DNA from: Phylloscopus collybita
Lineage: Eukaryota; Chordata; Aves; Passeriformes; Phylloscopidae
DNA: 64,000 nucleotides
Reading direction: 5' to 3'
Assembly: GCA_027886175.1 (NCBI GenBank)
Contig: JAJNNQ010000075.1
Coordinates: 59,598,001 to 59,662,000 of the forward strand
Shown: positions 12,760 through 26,103 of the stretch, piece by piece
Numbering within the stretch: position 1 is the stretch's first letter
Layout: every line of letters begins with the position of its first letter
Translations under genes and position numbers: made by a program
The notes under the pieces: generated by a model
Databases searched by the model: none
Told to the model about the DNA's origin: nothing
The model's input: the letters and a program-made list of their open reading frames with translations, nothing else

Positions 12760-15700
12760 AGAAAGTGGCTCAGGACTCTTACGAGCCTTGTGGGTGTGTG
12801 AAGGTACTGTTTGCTTGTGAGGACAGGTAAAGAAACCTGCAAGTAAAAAGAGGCATTCAAAAAAGCTAAAAGCATCCCCTGAGTGAGAACAACTTTTGAT
12901 CTCCAGATTGTAATTAAAACCAATCTACTTGGCTGCAGAAACCGCCTTGCACTCTGCGTGCTTTCCCAGAGTTGGGCACTTGGTTATCCACGCTCTGGTT
13001 GACAATGAAGAGCTGAAACAAAGCCCACACGGTGGCCTACCATTGCAGAGGAATGCAGCAGTGTAGGCCTGGCTCGAACCCTCTCGCTCTTGTTTTCCAC
13101 AACTCCTGGCATTGCCTCCCCTTGCTGAGGGTTACAAAGGCGAGTACAGAAAACAAAAGAGCCTGTGGTTGAAACCAGTGGGACTTGCTATGGCAGAAAT
13201 TTGGAATCTATGAGAAGCATGTGGCAATTCTCCACACAGCCTGCAGAGAGGTTTTTAAAAACTTCAACCAAGAATTTTATCCACCCACCAGTTTCAAAGA
13301 AAAATGTTCCTTTGTGTTACTGGAACATATAGGTTTGTTTTAATCTTGAATATCCCACAAAAGATCCTCCCACAGCAAAGCGAGCTGGAGCATCATTTGT
13401 AACAAACAATTTCATGTACTTGAGGAGAAATTAAATCACCTGCTGACCCATCAGCACTTGTATTCTTTAAAACTTGTGCAACTGAGTAGTATTAGACAAA
13501 GATTGATTATTCATCTTCTCTGCTTGAGTTGCACTGAGTATGAGTTAATTGTTAGGTTGTAAAACTTGGATATATCCTCCCCCACCAAAGTATGGCAAAA
13601 TGAGTAGTGCTTCACATCAGACCTCACAACTTCCACTATCTTTTGTTTTTTCCACATCAGTTAGGTTTTACTGCAAAATAACCTATTTCCAGCAGTACAA
13701 CTGGGTACCCAATATTACAGTTATTTTATTTTTTTCATAATACCGTAGAGAAACAGGGCCTTGAAAGCAGCAGAAAAAGCAATGTTGGTGAAATGAGTGA
13801 GGTGAGGACAGTGACAGAACTAGCTGGTTCAAAGAAGTTGCTCAGATCATGGTAAGCAGCACAAAAAGCCCCTCTAGCTGTAGAATATTTCCTGTTAAAA
13901 CCCATCATGTAGCACCTCCAAAGAGGGCCTGGTAACACTACTGTGTTTTTCTTGACCAAGATTTATTTGTCTGAGTGGTATTTCATTGTTTAGAAAGTGT
14001 AAACAGCAGAATAAAACACACTTGTAAAAAGTTAACCAAACAAGCTACCTTTAAAAAACATGGTTTGATTGTGACCACTACTTACAGCATGAGGTTATAA
14101 ACTCCAATTCCTGTAATCTGCATTTTAGTCCTACAGAATAACAGTGTTCATGTGTGTTAACTTTTCCTGAGACCAACTAAGCCAACTAAACCCAGAGCCC
14201 AAAGTACCGTAGAGGAGTTTTTCATACATTAAAATAAAGAGAGAATATGAATGTTTTTAACTCCCCCCAAAATAAAGCACTGATTTGCTGGTTTGAGGAC
14301 GTAACTTCAATTTTTTTTTTCCAATACAGCCTTGCATAGGGCAGGTCCAGCTAAAAAGCAAATTACAGGAGTATGGCAGTTCTAGAGAGAAGAGCACACA
14401 ACGCAAGCCAGGTTTCTGGAAGCTGTGAATCACCTGCAGGATGATTTAATCAAGAAGCTTGACATTTTCATGCATCCCTCAGGTGTACACTGCCCTATCT
14501 CTGGATTTCTCTGCTTTGCCCTGTTAATGTATTCTGAACTGAAGCTTTTAATAGCACAAGTGATCCCAGAGAGTCACGGTTACAGAATTTGCAGTGAGGG
14601 GAATTACACTGGCAGTTTTTAGAAGCCTTTTTTTTTTTTTTTTTCCCCAGAAAATTCTGCAGTACACCACAATGGTATAAAGGACACATTCTGAGTATGA
14701 CACACATATTTATCAGTATTTCTAAAAATATCTAAAAATTATCTGTAGGCACAAGTACGCCTACAGACCATTTACCTTTGCATTGAATCCTTGTATATGT
14801 AAAACAAAATTGAAGATGTGGCTCTTCAGAAGCTGACAAAACATACCTCCCTAACAAACAAACAAAAGCAGAAAATATGGGGTAGGGTTGTTCAAGTCTG
14901 CCTAAATCGCAGTTCTTAACAATCAGAACAAGTCTACAGCCATGAGCTGCTGTCTGACAATATCTTCATTTTGGAACTGATTTTCACCTTAACACCTATG
15001 GTGAAAGGTCAGAGGAGCAGAAGTGAGCAGGAGTTTCTCTCAGTCACACAGAGTTTGTTCGCAGAGATTGTCACATCTCAGAAACTGATGAATTACTCTG
15101 AGTGCCCCTGAGCCCTGTGGGAGGCAGAAGCCCAGGTGGGCAGCTCCCTGCCCTGGGAGGATGCAGAGCTGTGACCTGCATATCCAGCTGTGCCCAGGAG
15201 GTGGGAGATGAGCCCTCTGTGTCCTGGGGCAATGCACTGACACACCTCCAGCTTGACCCAGACATCTGAAGTGGAAGAAGCTCACATCCCAAGAGCCACA
15301 CCACCAGCTGCATCCGTGAGGTGGAAGGCAGGCACCTCTGTAACCCTTTGGGGAAGCAGAGGACCATGTCTTCAGCTTCACCTCCAGTTCAAGATGCTGG
15401 CATTAAGAGGAGGTCCCTTTCTCTCATGGACACTGTAGCAGCCATGTGCAGCTCCAGCTCTGCCTTTGGTATGGATGGTGAGAAAGTTATTCTGCCTAAA
15501 AGATCAGCAGCTGACTGTTAATTTTAAAAAACACAGTAAATGCTTCACAAATGTGTCACTTTGGGGATGTTCAGCACTCCAGATCTCAGTTTTTGTCTGC
15601 CTGGCCATGCTTACTCTAACTAGATTTTAAAACGTTTTCATGTAATAATACAGGATTTTAGAAGGTGACAATCAAGGTGATAACTCTGAACTCTGAGGAG

Positions 15701-18700
15701 AAACCTGAACGCCAGATTACTCAAAAGACAAATTCCCCATGCCATATCCAAAGTCAGCAGAGAAATCACAGCTGAGCACATTTATGGCAGGGATGCTGCT
15801 GGGGCACAGACTCCCAAGGCTGTGTTTGGCCACTCTCAGTTTGAAGTCTCTCTGCAGGCTCTGGCACAGGAGCACAGCACTCAAGGATGCTGCACCCTGA
15901 TCACTGCTGTGAACAGAGGGAACGGGATTTTTGCTACCATGCTCTGTCCTGCTTGTCAGAACAGCTTTGTCTGGGAGCTGCACAATGGAGAATGTCAGCA
16001 CAGACCGAGGAGCAGAGCCATGGGACTGCTGTGGCAGAATGAGAGGAGGGTATAAAAATATTGCAATGCATGCAATGAAAGGTGGGCAGTTTGCTAAAAT
16101 ACTAGCAAAAATTATTTCAAATCCTTTACACTTTTAGAATCAATACAGTTAAACTCCTAATAGTTTTAGAGGTAGTTTGGATTAAACACCAAAAATAAAC
16201 TGTTCAGAGACTTCTGAGTGATTTCCTCAGTGAAGAAATTAGATAATCAAAGAAATATTTTTCTGAAGGGAACTCTATCATAAATTAATATGAGATTTGA
16301 TTAAAATATCCGCCTGCCTGGCAGACAGATCAAAATAAAACATTACTCCAGAACTTAACATAGGGTTTACAGGTTTTCCTTCTTCATAACTGCCTCAAGT
16401 GCAGCCCTAAAACAGGAAAATAAGAATACTTGAAACCAAGCAAATAAAACAATGAATCCAAAGGACTAAAGCAGTCTGCACTGACTGGCACAGGGCCTAA
16501 CAGCAGAGATGATATTCCATAGAAATACTGGCAGAAAGCTGAGAATAAGATGTTCAGAAGAAAGATAATAGGGGGAAAAAAAATCAGGGTTCTTTTTTTT
16601 TTTTTGATGATGAACTGAAGACATTTAAAGCTGGATTCAAAACACCTTGTCTGTCTATCCTGCAAGCAATGTCTGGCATTTACAAGAGAATAAAGAAACA
16701 TTACCAGCAATCACATGGAAAGACTTTACACTCCAAGGTGAACCACAGAACCCACAGCCTTACATGTCTAGATGTAAGAAAGGAAATTCTGAAGGATTTC
16801 TGACCCTGAAGGAAAGGACAGTATTTGCACTGGTCACACCATTCTGCTGTTCTCTCTTGTCAAGCACTGTCTCCCTCTCTGGCCCCCAGTAGTTTCCTCC
16901 CACCTTCCCTTCCCAAGGCTCCTGTCTTCCCAAGGCTTCCCTTCCAAAGCTGCTGTCCAAACCACTCTGCTGCGCTGCCTATCTGACTCCTGTGAGCTCC
17001 ACCTCCACAAAGATCATGATCCCTCGCCCTGGCAGGCTTCTTGTGGAGCAAATTCCAAATTATCTCTGCACAGGAATTCACCTCTGGAATGTCTCCTTGT
17101 TGTAAGGCCTGCCTATGCAATACCAGTCAAAGCTGTCAGAAGCTAGTACAAGCAGACAACAAATGTGTACCTCTAAACCAACTACAAGAGTCACAAGATT
17201 GAAGTGCTACCTCTCCTAACATAATCTGTCAAATGCTTACAACCCACACATGTTCTTACAACGCTAACACCAAACATCTAAATTCAAAGGGTCCCCACTT
17301 GGAAAATAACTATTGCACGGCCTTTTGCCCTTTCTCACTTGCTTCAGCTGCTCTGGATTACTGACATTTGTCCACGTTAGGTGAGAGCTTTCAAAGTCAT
17401 GTCAGGATACATTCACAAACACCTTTCCAGCAGCAACCCTCCACAGCTCTGCTGGATCAGCCTCTGCCCACAGTTCCCTAAAACCAGCGTTACGTGTCGT
17501 GTGGTTGGTGCCACAGATAGATTTGGTTTGGGGAGCTCGTCCTTTCTACACTGAAAGAAGAAATATTCCATTTCTCACCCTTCCCAATGAAATTTCAATG
17601 GCTGGGCTAACACGAAGATGATACACTGCTGCCTCCTCCATGTCCCAGTTACAAACAGGGTTCTCCCCATTTCGTTCTACAAGCTCATCTATACAGATAG
17701 TGCATGAAAGGAAAACAAAACCTTTCTATATTGGCTGAATAAGGCAGCAAAATTACAGGATTTCAAAAGTAGCCTCGGTCACTGGTACAATTTGTACAGC
17801 ATGAAATCCCACATTTCTAAAAGATGTATTTACATGGTGGTTGATAGACTGAGAGAAAATGTGATCTGCTCACACATCAATTTAAAATCATCTATTATTT
17901 CAGTGGGATTTTACCTGAGATACAGTATGCTTTTAGTCAGAAAAAAACCCCCAAGGAAATTATTAGGGAATCCCAAAGCTGTTCATGTAAAACCAGGTAT
18001 AAAAGTCCATTTCTGCCTCTGAGCTAAGCATCTGTCAGAACAGCCTTATAGATATCTGTTCTAATAGTTTTAATCTCAGCTATTCTAGGTCTTTAGAAAC
18101 TCCAGTCCCCTCTCCATCATTATAAATGACATCCTACACTTCTAAACATATTAATAAATCTGTTCTCATCTCTACTAGGCCACATCAGACATATCTGCTA
18201 TACAACAACAAACCAATGATATCAGATTATAAATAATTGAGAGTTTTTTTCAATTAAAATAACCCAAGACTTTTTTCCCCATGCTGAACACTTGTGAGCT
18301 GTACCATAGTTCTAAAAGTGACTCAATGCTATATGAAGAACAATGGTGACAAACTGTATAAAACCGTGGCAGTGATCGATGGTACTTTACACAATATCTG
18401 CTTTTCAGTAGCAGCATTCTAGGAGTGAGAAACTGCTTGCACAGTACCAAGCCTTGTACCAGTTCGTGGGAGTTACTGCTATTAAAAAAGGAAAGAAAGA
18501 AAATAAAAGAATTCATAAACTTTATTTTGCTATTTGAGTATGTATAAAGTCACTTTTCATGTGATGAAGAAAGCACACTCAGCATAAGGAGCTGTTAATT
18601 CTGAAGACTAAAATGATAGTATGATCGAGCTACACAATATTTTAACAAGCAAGAAAGGCTATAAACATGTTTTATTCCTAAGTGTACTTGGGGTATGTTT

Positions 18701-19670
18701 CTTTCAATCCACCCAGCGAGCATGAGAATGAGTAAAACCACCACTTCTAGGGAGGTTTACAAAGAGCCTGAGAGCAACTCAGTGGGTTACACCAGAAGGA
18801 CTATCACAGGGCAGCATTGCATTCAGAAGATGCACGCAGCACACAGCCCTGGTTAGGATGCAGCCCTGGGGAGGCAGGTGGTACCATGCCTGCTTTTTGC
18901 AGGCAGAGATTGCTCCACTGTGCCCAAGGCCAGCAGAAGTTGTGTTGGAGCCCGCAGCACCACGCTCATCCCAGCAAACCTGGCTAACGCCTGGCAGGGG
19001 CTGGGTGCTGCACTGAGCTGCTACTGGCAGCCTCCAGCTGGCACTTTCCTGGGTGGTGCAGCAGCCCTGTGCCTGATGGCAAAAGGCTCAACAGTTCCTG
19101 GTTCTGGGCCCGTGTTTGCAGAAGCACTATCCACAAGCCATTTCAGAAATAAACAAAACAACTCCACCTTGGTTTTCTCAGTGGGAAGTTTTCATTTTTC
19201 CTGCTTCCTAGGGAGTTGTCACAGAAGGTAGAAAGTGCTCCACAGAAAATAGCTGTGTTCATCTTATCTCTGAAAATAAAAAGTCATTTATTTCCTAGGT
19301 AAGAGCATTTCTGCAGCCACAGATTGTGACTGGCAAAATGAGAAGTCTTTCATATTCACAGTCTGTGGTTTCCCAGAAAGTTACCTAGCATCCCTTTGAA
19401 ATAAGTAAATAATACAATCTGTTTATAAAGTCCCTCCACCTTGGTTCAGTTCCCAATTTAGGATGCAGTCCATTGTAGAGAATCATGGGCATTGCTAATC
19501 CTGAGAAAATAGGATAACCAGGACAGTCTGACAAAGGGGTGCCACAGACTGTAGAAGTCAAATGTGATGGAAGTAGCAGGAAAATTGCCACGTACTTCCA
19601 GATTTGTGTTCATGGCCTACTAGGAATTTTTTTTCTCCTCACTGAAAGCCTGAAGTACTGGAATCAAGGA
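12760..19670. other. Golli intron, no gene seen
   Basis: This is unremarkable intron with a T-run at 14628-14644 and two GC-richer patches (about 15.05-15.48 kb and 18.77-19.13 kb). The region homologous by distance to the mammalian M4 enhancer would lie near 13-16 kb, but I see no specific motif array to support one. Confidence 0.65.
15060..15480. other. GC-richer patch with weak internal repetition
   Basis: The stretch is G/C-rich against A/T-rich surroundings. It holds loosely similar units around CAGCTG and GAGGTGG (near 15.19, 15.25 and 15.31 kb). Open frames on the minus strand reach 113 codons but look like composition artefacts. It may be a decayed minisatellite; CpGs are few, so it is not an island. 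Confidence 0.35.
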
Positions 19671-19671
19671 T

Positions 19672-19755
19672 AAAAACAAAACAAAACAAAACAAAACAAA
19701 ACAAGACAAAACAAAACAAAACAAAACAAAAAAAAAAACAAAAAAAAAAAAAAAA
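19672..19755 (+). repeat. (AAAAC)n repeat grading into poly(A)
   Basis: About eleven units of CAAAA with one AAGAC variant, followed by nearly pure A to 19755. Open frames of repeated FCFVL on the minus strand are artefacts of it. Confidence 0.95.
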
Positions 19756-19819
19756 GGGAAAAAAATCTAATTCCATCTCTAGTAACTGTGAGGAATAGTT
19801 GGAAAAGCACATGGCTTGA

Positions 19820-20175
19820 GGACACATTTCCAGGTGCCAAGTGCACCAGCAGGCTCTGCAGCCTCTTCCCACTCACTCATCACTTGCTCACTCATCTGGG
19901 AGTTCCCTGTCCCTGCTCAATGTCAGCTCCAGCCCAGGTTCAGCCTGCCAGGACACAGCTGGGATGAGACAAAGGCCTGTGAAGACGCTCTTGGGTGGCT
20001 GGCACGCCGCCCCTGTCCCTGCCCAGCCTTGTGTCTGCCCACGGTGGGACCTGCCAGGGCTCTGGCAGCCCTTGCTGCTCCTGCTCCCCTGGCCCAACCC
20101 TGCCTGCCTGGTCACAGCTCATCCCCACACTGGGCAGGCCACTCCTGCTGCTCCCCAGGAGCATGAGATCATCAA
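19820..20175. other. GC-rich patch
   Basis: G/C-rich stretch with CCTGCC and CCAGC runs, several overlapping meaningless open frames of 67-116 codons on both strands, and few CpGs. No homology recognised. Confidence 0.4.
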
Positions 20176-20733
20176 GCTGTGAAAAGCAAGTGCATTAATT
20201 TTGAGCTCTCATTTATTACCTTTGGCCTATTACAGGAAAGACTGAACCTCAAGGGTATCCCTTTCAGCAGCAAAATGCCCACTGTGGACAGTACTGCCTG
20301 AGAAACAGAAATAAAAAAAACCCAAAAACCTGCAAATGCATGCAGATTAACAGACCAAGATACATTTCATAAAAGTAAAAAAATAAGTAGTTCATAATCA
20401 CGTCAAAAACTTGCACTTGAAAAAGTCTCCAACCCTGACTGTTTGCCTTTCAGAAAGCATCATAAGGAGGCATTTACTGGAACAAATTCCCTTCTTCCCA
20501 CCCACATCTCCTGACAATTCTTTCTGTGACAATAAATAAGACAGGTCTATCACTCACCCCATTTTCGATTTCCCAATTTTCCATTCTGGCAAGGAAAATA
20601 TTTCTAACATACCTGAAAGGAATAAAATTAAGGCCCATATTTTTTGTAGGTGGCTGACACAACTTAGTTGAAATCAGCAATTGTCAAATTATCCTACACT
20701 TCTACTGATGGCACAAGCAGCATGTTGCAATCC

Positions 20734-20738
<5 letters not shown>

Positions 20739-20780
<42 letters not shown>

Positions 20781-20790
20781 AGAGAGAGAG
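20739..20790 (+). repeat. 39-base poly(A) run plus (GA)n
   Basis: Pure A from 20739 to 20777, then GAGAGAGAGAGAG to 20790. It is the longest homopolymer in the window and probably length-variable. No coding or retrocopy sequence was recognised immediately upstream. Confidence 0.95.
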
Positions 20791-22391
20791 AAAAAACATA
20801 GAGGATAACTTGATTCACTTGATGTGGAGCTATACCATGAGATTATCAGAGCATCTATTCTTTTTCATACAAGTCTAATTTATAACTTGATACAGTTTGA
20901 CTAGATGATTGCAAGTTGAAGTCATGCTGCTTACATCTTTCTCTCATTGCCAGGCCTGTCACACATAATAAAAGGTGTCAAGATTTCCAAATGCAGTAAA
21001 AGTTAACTTACAGAGTAGTTCACACTTAATTACTGCACACTTTGTATGGTCCCTAGAAGCTGCATGGGGCTAGCTAAAGGATAACTACCATGGTCATCAT
21101 CACAACAGCAGATAAAACTGCATCACCTTCAGCCATTATTCTTCCACTTGCACTGCAGTATAGATTTGCTACCTTTTAAAAGATCATTTTGACTGGTATT
21201 CAAGTCAGCAGGAGCCACTTTGCAGGTATGTGAGTGGCAGGACACCCAGCCCAGTTCACAGGAACTTTAGCATAACTGGGTGGATGTACAACCTGTATAT
21301 TAAAGATGCATATCCAAGATTATCCAAAAAACCCCAGCATCTGTATAGCTCTAAGTCAGCATGGATTCATGGACAACTGAGACCCACTTAATGGAACAAC
21401 CTACTAAGTTTTGTAAGCAGAATGCTTTTGTTAGCACTATCCTGCATATACACGTACACAAATCTGATGTAATTAGCAAAAGCCAGCTTACCTGGTGACA
21501 GGAAAAAAGGAAGTTCCCATAATAAACATAACCCCTTAACAAATGAATAATTGCCAGCAAAAGGTAAGGGTGGATGTACTACAACACAGAGGCACCACAT
21601 CCCTGGGGAGTGCACCAGGTTACCTTCTGACAGCAAAGTTTCTCATGGGGCCATACACAGTTTCTCCAGCAACATCTACACAAACATGAGCATTAATAAC
21701 TCAGAGGTACCAGCAGCCTTAGGCCTGCAGAAGGGCTTGCTAACTAGATCAAATATGCTTTAAATGGCAGCCAGAAAAGGAATGAGCATGAAAATAAAAT
21801 CTGTTTTAAAGGATCAATGATTCTATGAAAATAAATTTATTCAGAGACTGTCTTTTCATGTTTTGCAACACAAAATAGATCAAACAAGGCTCTGCTTCTG
21901 AAAAACACAACATTTAATGAATACCATGGCACTTAAATGCTGACTGGAGAGATGCCAGAGAAACAATGTCTTTTCCTCCTCTACTGAAACACTGTTTGCC
22001 CTATACAATAGCTAAAAAGTATTTAAAAAATGGCTGAGTGGAACTCTTTTACCTCTGACTAAGCATACCTATCAGGGACTATGTGCTTCATCCCTCTTAC
22101 AGGAATTACACAGTATCATGATTCAGAACTAAGCTGATCAATTCCTGGGAAATATTCATTGTATTGTCAATTCCTTAGTACTTCCTGCATCTGTTTTACA
22201 CAAATTGAAAATTTATGTAACACAAAATCTCCAGGGAACTAAGAGGCAGCCTTAGCCCTACTCAAAACGGCCTAAAAAAGTCTGTTCTCTTTATTTGTTC
22301 ATACCAGATGCATTCTAGTGGTATAGCTGTGCCTATGCTATCTGTCAGGATGTGAATTCTGACATCCTCAGTCGCCCAGCCTGCTCACTAA

Positions 22392-22522
22392 GGGTGTTTG
22401 TTTGTTTGTTCGTTGTTTTGTGGGGTTTTTTGGTGTGGGGGTTTTTCTGGTTTTTCTGTTGTTGTTGTTGTTTTTGTTTTGCTTTGTTTTGGTTTTTTGT
22501 TTTAGTTTGTTTGGTTTTTTTT
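22392..22522 (+). repeat. G/T-rich low-complexity tract
   Basis: Nearly every base on the plus strand is G or T, with GTTT and GTT unit runs. One of several such keto-rich tracts in the intron. Confidence 0.9.
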
Positions 22523-25500
22523 ACATGGGAACATAGATACAAAGGTGTGGAAGGGGAAAGTAAAGGCATTTTAAGCACATGACTACAGGAAAGAAACAGG
22601 ACCTAGCCCTAGGAGAGATGGAAAATGTTGCTGGGGTCCTGCAATTTAGAGGGCTCCTTTCTATCTTGTTATTCCTCAACTTTAAAAGAAAGGAGAAGGA
22701 ATTGTTTGTTTTAAAAGATGCACATATAAAAATAAACCACTCGCCGAGAAAGAATTCAAAATAAAGAAATAAATCTTTAGACTCCAGCATCAGTTATGTG
22801 CTTGATCAGCCAAATTTTCAATCCCACTTAGTATGTGAACACTCTAGTACTGTATGTGTGCAAAACAGACCAACAAGCCAAATAATAAAAGCTTTCAACC
22901 CATGATCATGGCCAGTGCGAGACACATGCCATGACCCTCAGATCAAGATCCAGGTGCAGAAGAAGGAAATATCCTGTTCCCCTACCAGCAGAAGTGTACT
23001 CTCCACACTGCACATTTCTCTTGCTTCTCTTGCCTTGCTGCCCCATGAAGATGTAACAAATCAATTGTTAATGTCTCTTCTTTCAGCATACAAAGGAATG
23101 TGCTCACCCAGAGCAATTTAAAAATTAGGGGCCTCCAAAAGTGAAGTGTTTTCATTGTGTAATTACTGCCCCCAAACAGTTTTTGAAGAAAACTTTCACA
23201 TCAAATTGCTTTTTACGGCCAACATTGACAAGTTACTAGGAAAACAAATTCAGCCTTGTGACTGCTATAACCAGGTTGTTTTGGCAGTAAAATCTAATGG
23301 AAATCAAAAGCAAATAAGCCAAATGTGTAGCCACTCTACCTTGGAATTAGGCTTTGTTTGAAAGGGGGTGGAGAGAGGAGGTGGCAATAAAGCAGTGGCT
23401 GTAAATTCTGCTTTTGGACTACTGACTTCAAATCCAACAAAGCTACCCAAACAGATTACAGTGAGCTCAAAATGAATTAAAAAGTAGAAGCAAAAATCAA
23501 GTTAGTGCTTAGCCAAGTGAACTGGACGCTACAGACGGCTGCTGTTTAAGAGTGTGTCCATTTATCCGTCTTGCTTGGCTGTCCCCAGTGTGCTCTTACA
23601 AAACACACACAGCTAGGGGCACTACTGCCAGGCAACCTTTCCTACTGGAAAGGTTTAGTGCTGTCAGTGTTTTGCCTGCCAGGTTAAAGCTCATGTGCAG
23701 TCTGGCATCAGGTATTTTGACCTTCAACTCTTCCAAAAAATCCCCCAAACCCTGTCCAAACTTCCAAACGCCAACAGTTGTTTTGCACCTCAGAGCTCTC
23801 AAAACATTGTATTGACAGTGTTCATTACTAACACTTGCATGGACCAGATTTTTCTAGTCCTTGCCTTCCATTTACAATTTTTCCTTTGAGACTGAGCTCT
23901 GAATGTGAAAATGCTTAAGCATATTCTGCAGAGCTCACCACTGTGCTTAATGTTTTTCAGTACTTACAACACATTCAGGTTATGATATTTTTGATAATTT
24001 TTCCAGAGTATTTAAAATTCCCTTCAGGTATTTCAGAAATTCCACCCACAACATGCAAATTGCCTGCTTAAGAATTTCATGTTGCTTTTTGTTTTCTGCC
24101 AGTTTCGTCCTCTTAACAGAGAGGGTAACATGCTGTCAACGTATCGTGCACATTCATCTGGCTTTTGTTTTGGTAGGTTGTTTTTTAAATCTGAAGCAAC
24201 ATACTAATCCACAGTACTTAAAATAATTAAGAGAAAGGAAAAAAAGCTCAGCAGTAGATTTAGACATTCAAAATACTTGTCCCCATAAACAAAATCTCAG
24301 TGGGAGAGACCCTGAGAAAACTGGCTGTACTAAATACCCTCTGCAAGAGGAAATAAAACCAGCACAGCTTCCCCACCTTTCCATTCTTCCTTGGGACCAC
24401 AGCTATGCAGCAATTTGTTGTCATCTAAATAACCACTTGCTTTTGGACTCATTACCGTATTTTTTCTGCTCCACCAGGAGAAAAGAGGAGTGCAAAGGGA
24501 GAAACACATGTGTCTTTTACTCAGCAGGAATATCAAATCAAGTGTCAAATTTATACCTTCCCATTTCCAGCCTCTGGCCCTCCAACAATGCAAAATCTAA
24601 CAAACTGAGTGTGCTTCCTGACTACAAGCAGCTTAAAGTCAGCCACCACAGCCTATTCTACTGGGATAGGCTGAAAGCAGTAGGAAGAGCTAGTGAGATT
24701 CTAGACACAGTAATTGGTCATAGCTGAGATGTAGGGCTAAGATGAAATTCATTCCCTTTCCTAAAACGTACAGACAAACCTGAAGTTATCGATAAATACT
24801 ACAAATACAAAAGTAAAAATGTGTTTCTTATGCAGCATTAAACTGGGAGAAAAGGGGAAAAAGAAACCTAATAACAAACCAGTAGAACTGGATGAGAATA
24901 TAAATACTACATTGAGGCCTATTTCAGTAGCTGAGAACAAGCAATTTTGCTAAAGAGCATATGTTTTTTTCCCTTGAGATTTTCATAAGGCATGGGTACT
25001 GCACCAGCAAAAAATGTGAACACCGGATCTTAATTTTAAACTAATGCCATTTATAATCTTCAACTTTTCTTCTTCTTCATCTAGATTGAAAAGGTTAGGT
25101 AATAGGAATATCCCAGAGAACACAGAATAGGTGTACTTTTATTTATTCTACTGCTGTGCAACACTTGTGTGTCATACAAATACTTGTTTGCACAAACACA
25201 TGCACTACATAAGAAAACCTCAGCTTTGTTACTAGTTTTCAAATTCAAATTCAAAAAAATAAAAGACATCCTTTTGCAGAATATGTCTCAGTCTTGACTA
25301 AAATCTGTTATTACAGCAGAATGGCCTCAACAGCCCTGAGCAGTGCTATTATCCCAGGTCATCTCATCAGTATTCATTTCTGCAAGGCTGGAATATTCAA
25401 TGGTATGTGGCTTGCAGTGTCCCACATTCAACATTTAAAAATCAAAAAGGGAAACATCTGAATCACTTCAAATTGACCCTTAGCATAGGGCTCCCCCCAA

Positions 25501-26053
25501 ATTTTCCCCTCTTTTTTCCTTTTTCTGATGATCAGGGCTGCAAAAAAAGAGATAGATCAGCTAATTTGGTTTAGAATGTTTGTAGGAACAACCAGGTTAA
25601 TCATTAAGAAGCTCACCAGAAGGAGAACTCTGTGTGTTTGTTGGTAGAGAAGATGCTGAAGCAGTGACCCCTGGCAGTAAGGGAAGACCACGAAGAGAAG
25701 AGGATAAGGAAGAGAAGGAAGGAACCAGCCAGATGGAAGGATGCGAATGCAGCTCAAGAAGGTCTGGCAGAAAGAAATTAATCAGCAGGTGGGAAGAAAA
25801 TGTGGTGAGAAAAACACAGGGAAAGAAGACTGGTGGTAAGCAAAAGCAGACAAGAGCAGCAAAATAGTGTAGGCACACAGAAGGAAACAGCCACAGTAAA
25901 AAGGAAGACCGCTGGGCTGGAGAAATGACCCGGAGCATAAAAGCACAGTCCGTGGTACAGGTTCTATTTAGAGCAGAAGGATCTTTAAACTGCTTTAAGG
26001 AAAAGCAGGAACACCAGACAGGAGTTTGGAGACACGGCAGGGGGGGAGGTATT

Positions 26054-26103
26054 AAAAACAAAACAAAACAAAACAAAACAAAACAAAACAAACAAACAAA
26101 AAA
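26054..26103 (+). repeat. (AAAAC)n repeat
   Basis: About eight AAAAC units followed by AAAC units, downstream of a purine-rich stretch. Possibly a retroposon-type tail, but no element body is recognised. Confidence 0.9.

Noticed and set aside
15717..16001. Minus-strand ATG-GGG-AAT giving MGN, considered as the golli start
   Set aside because: It reads MGNLSFE then a stop, does not resemble the golli N-terminus, and lies downstream of the golli exon.
19639..19876. Minus-strand frames with repeated FCFVLFCF
   Set aside because: Translation of the (AAAAC)n repeat.
22352..22582. Hydrophobic 76-codon plus-strand frame that looks membrane-spanning
   Set aside because: Product of the G/T-only tract, which encodes Phe, Val, Leu, Trp, Cys and Gly by composition.
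25597..26091. 164-codon minus-strand open frame
   Set aside because: It starts in the (AAAAC)n repeat and is rich in Phe, Leu and Ser as expected from purine-rich DNA on the other strand; no family recognised.
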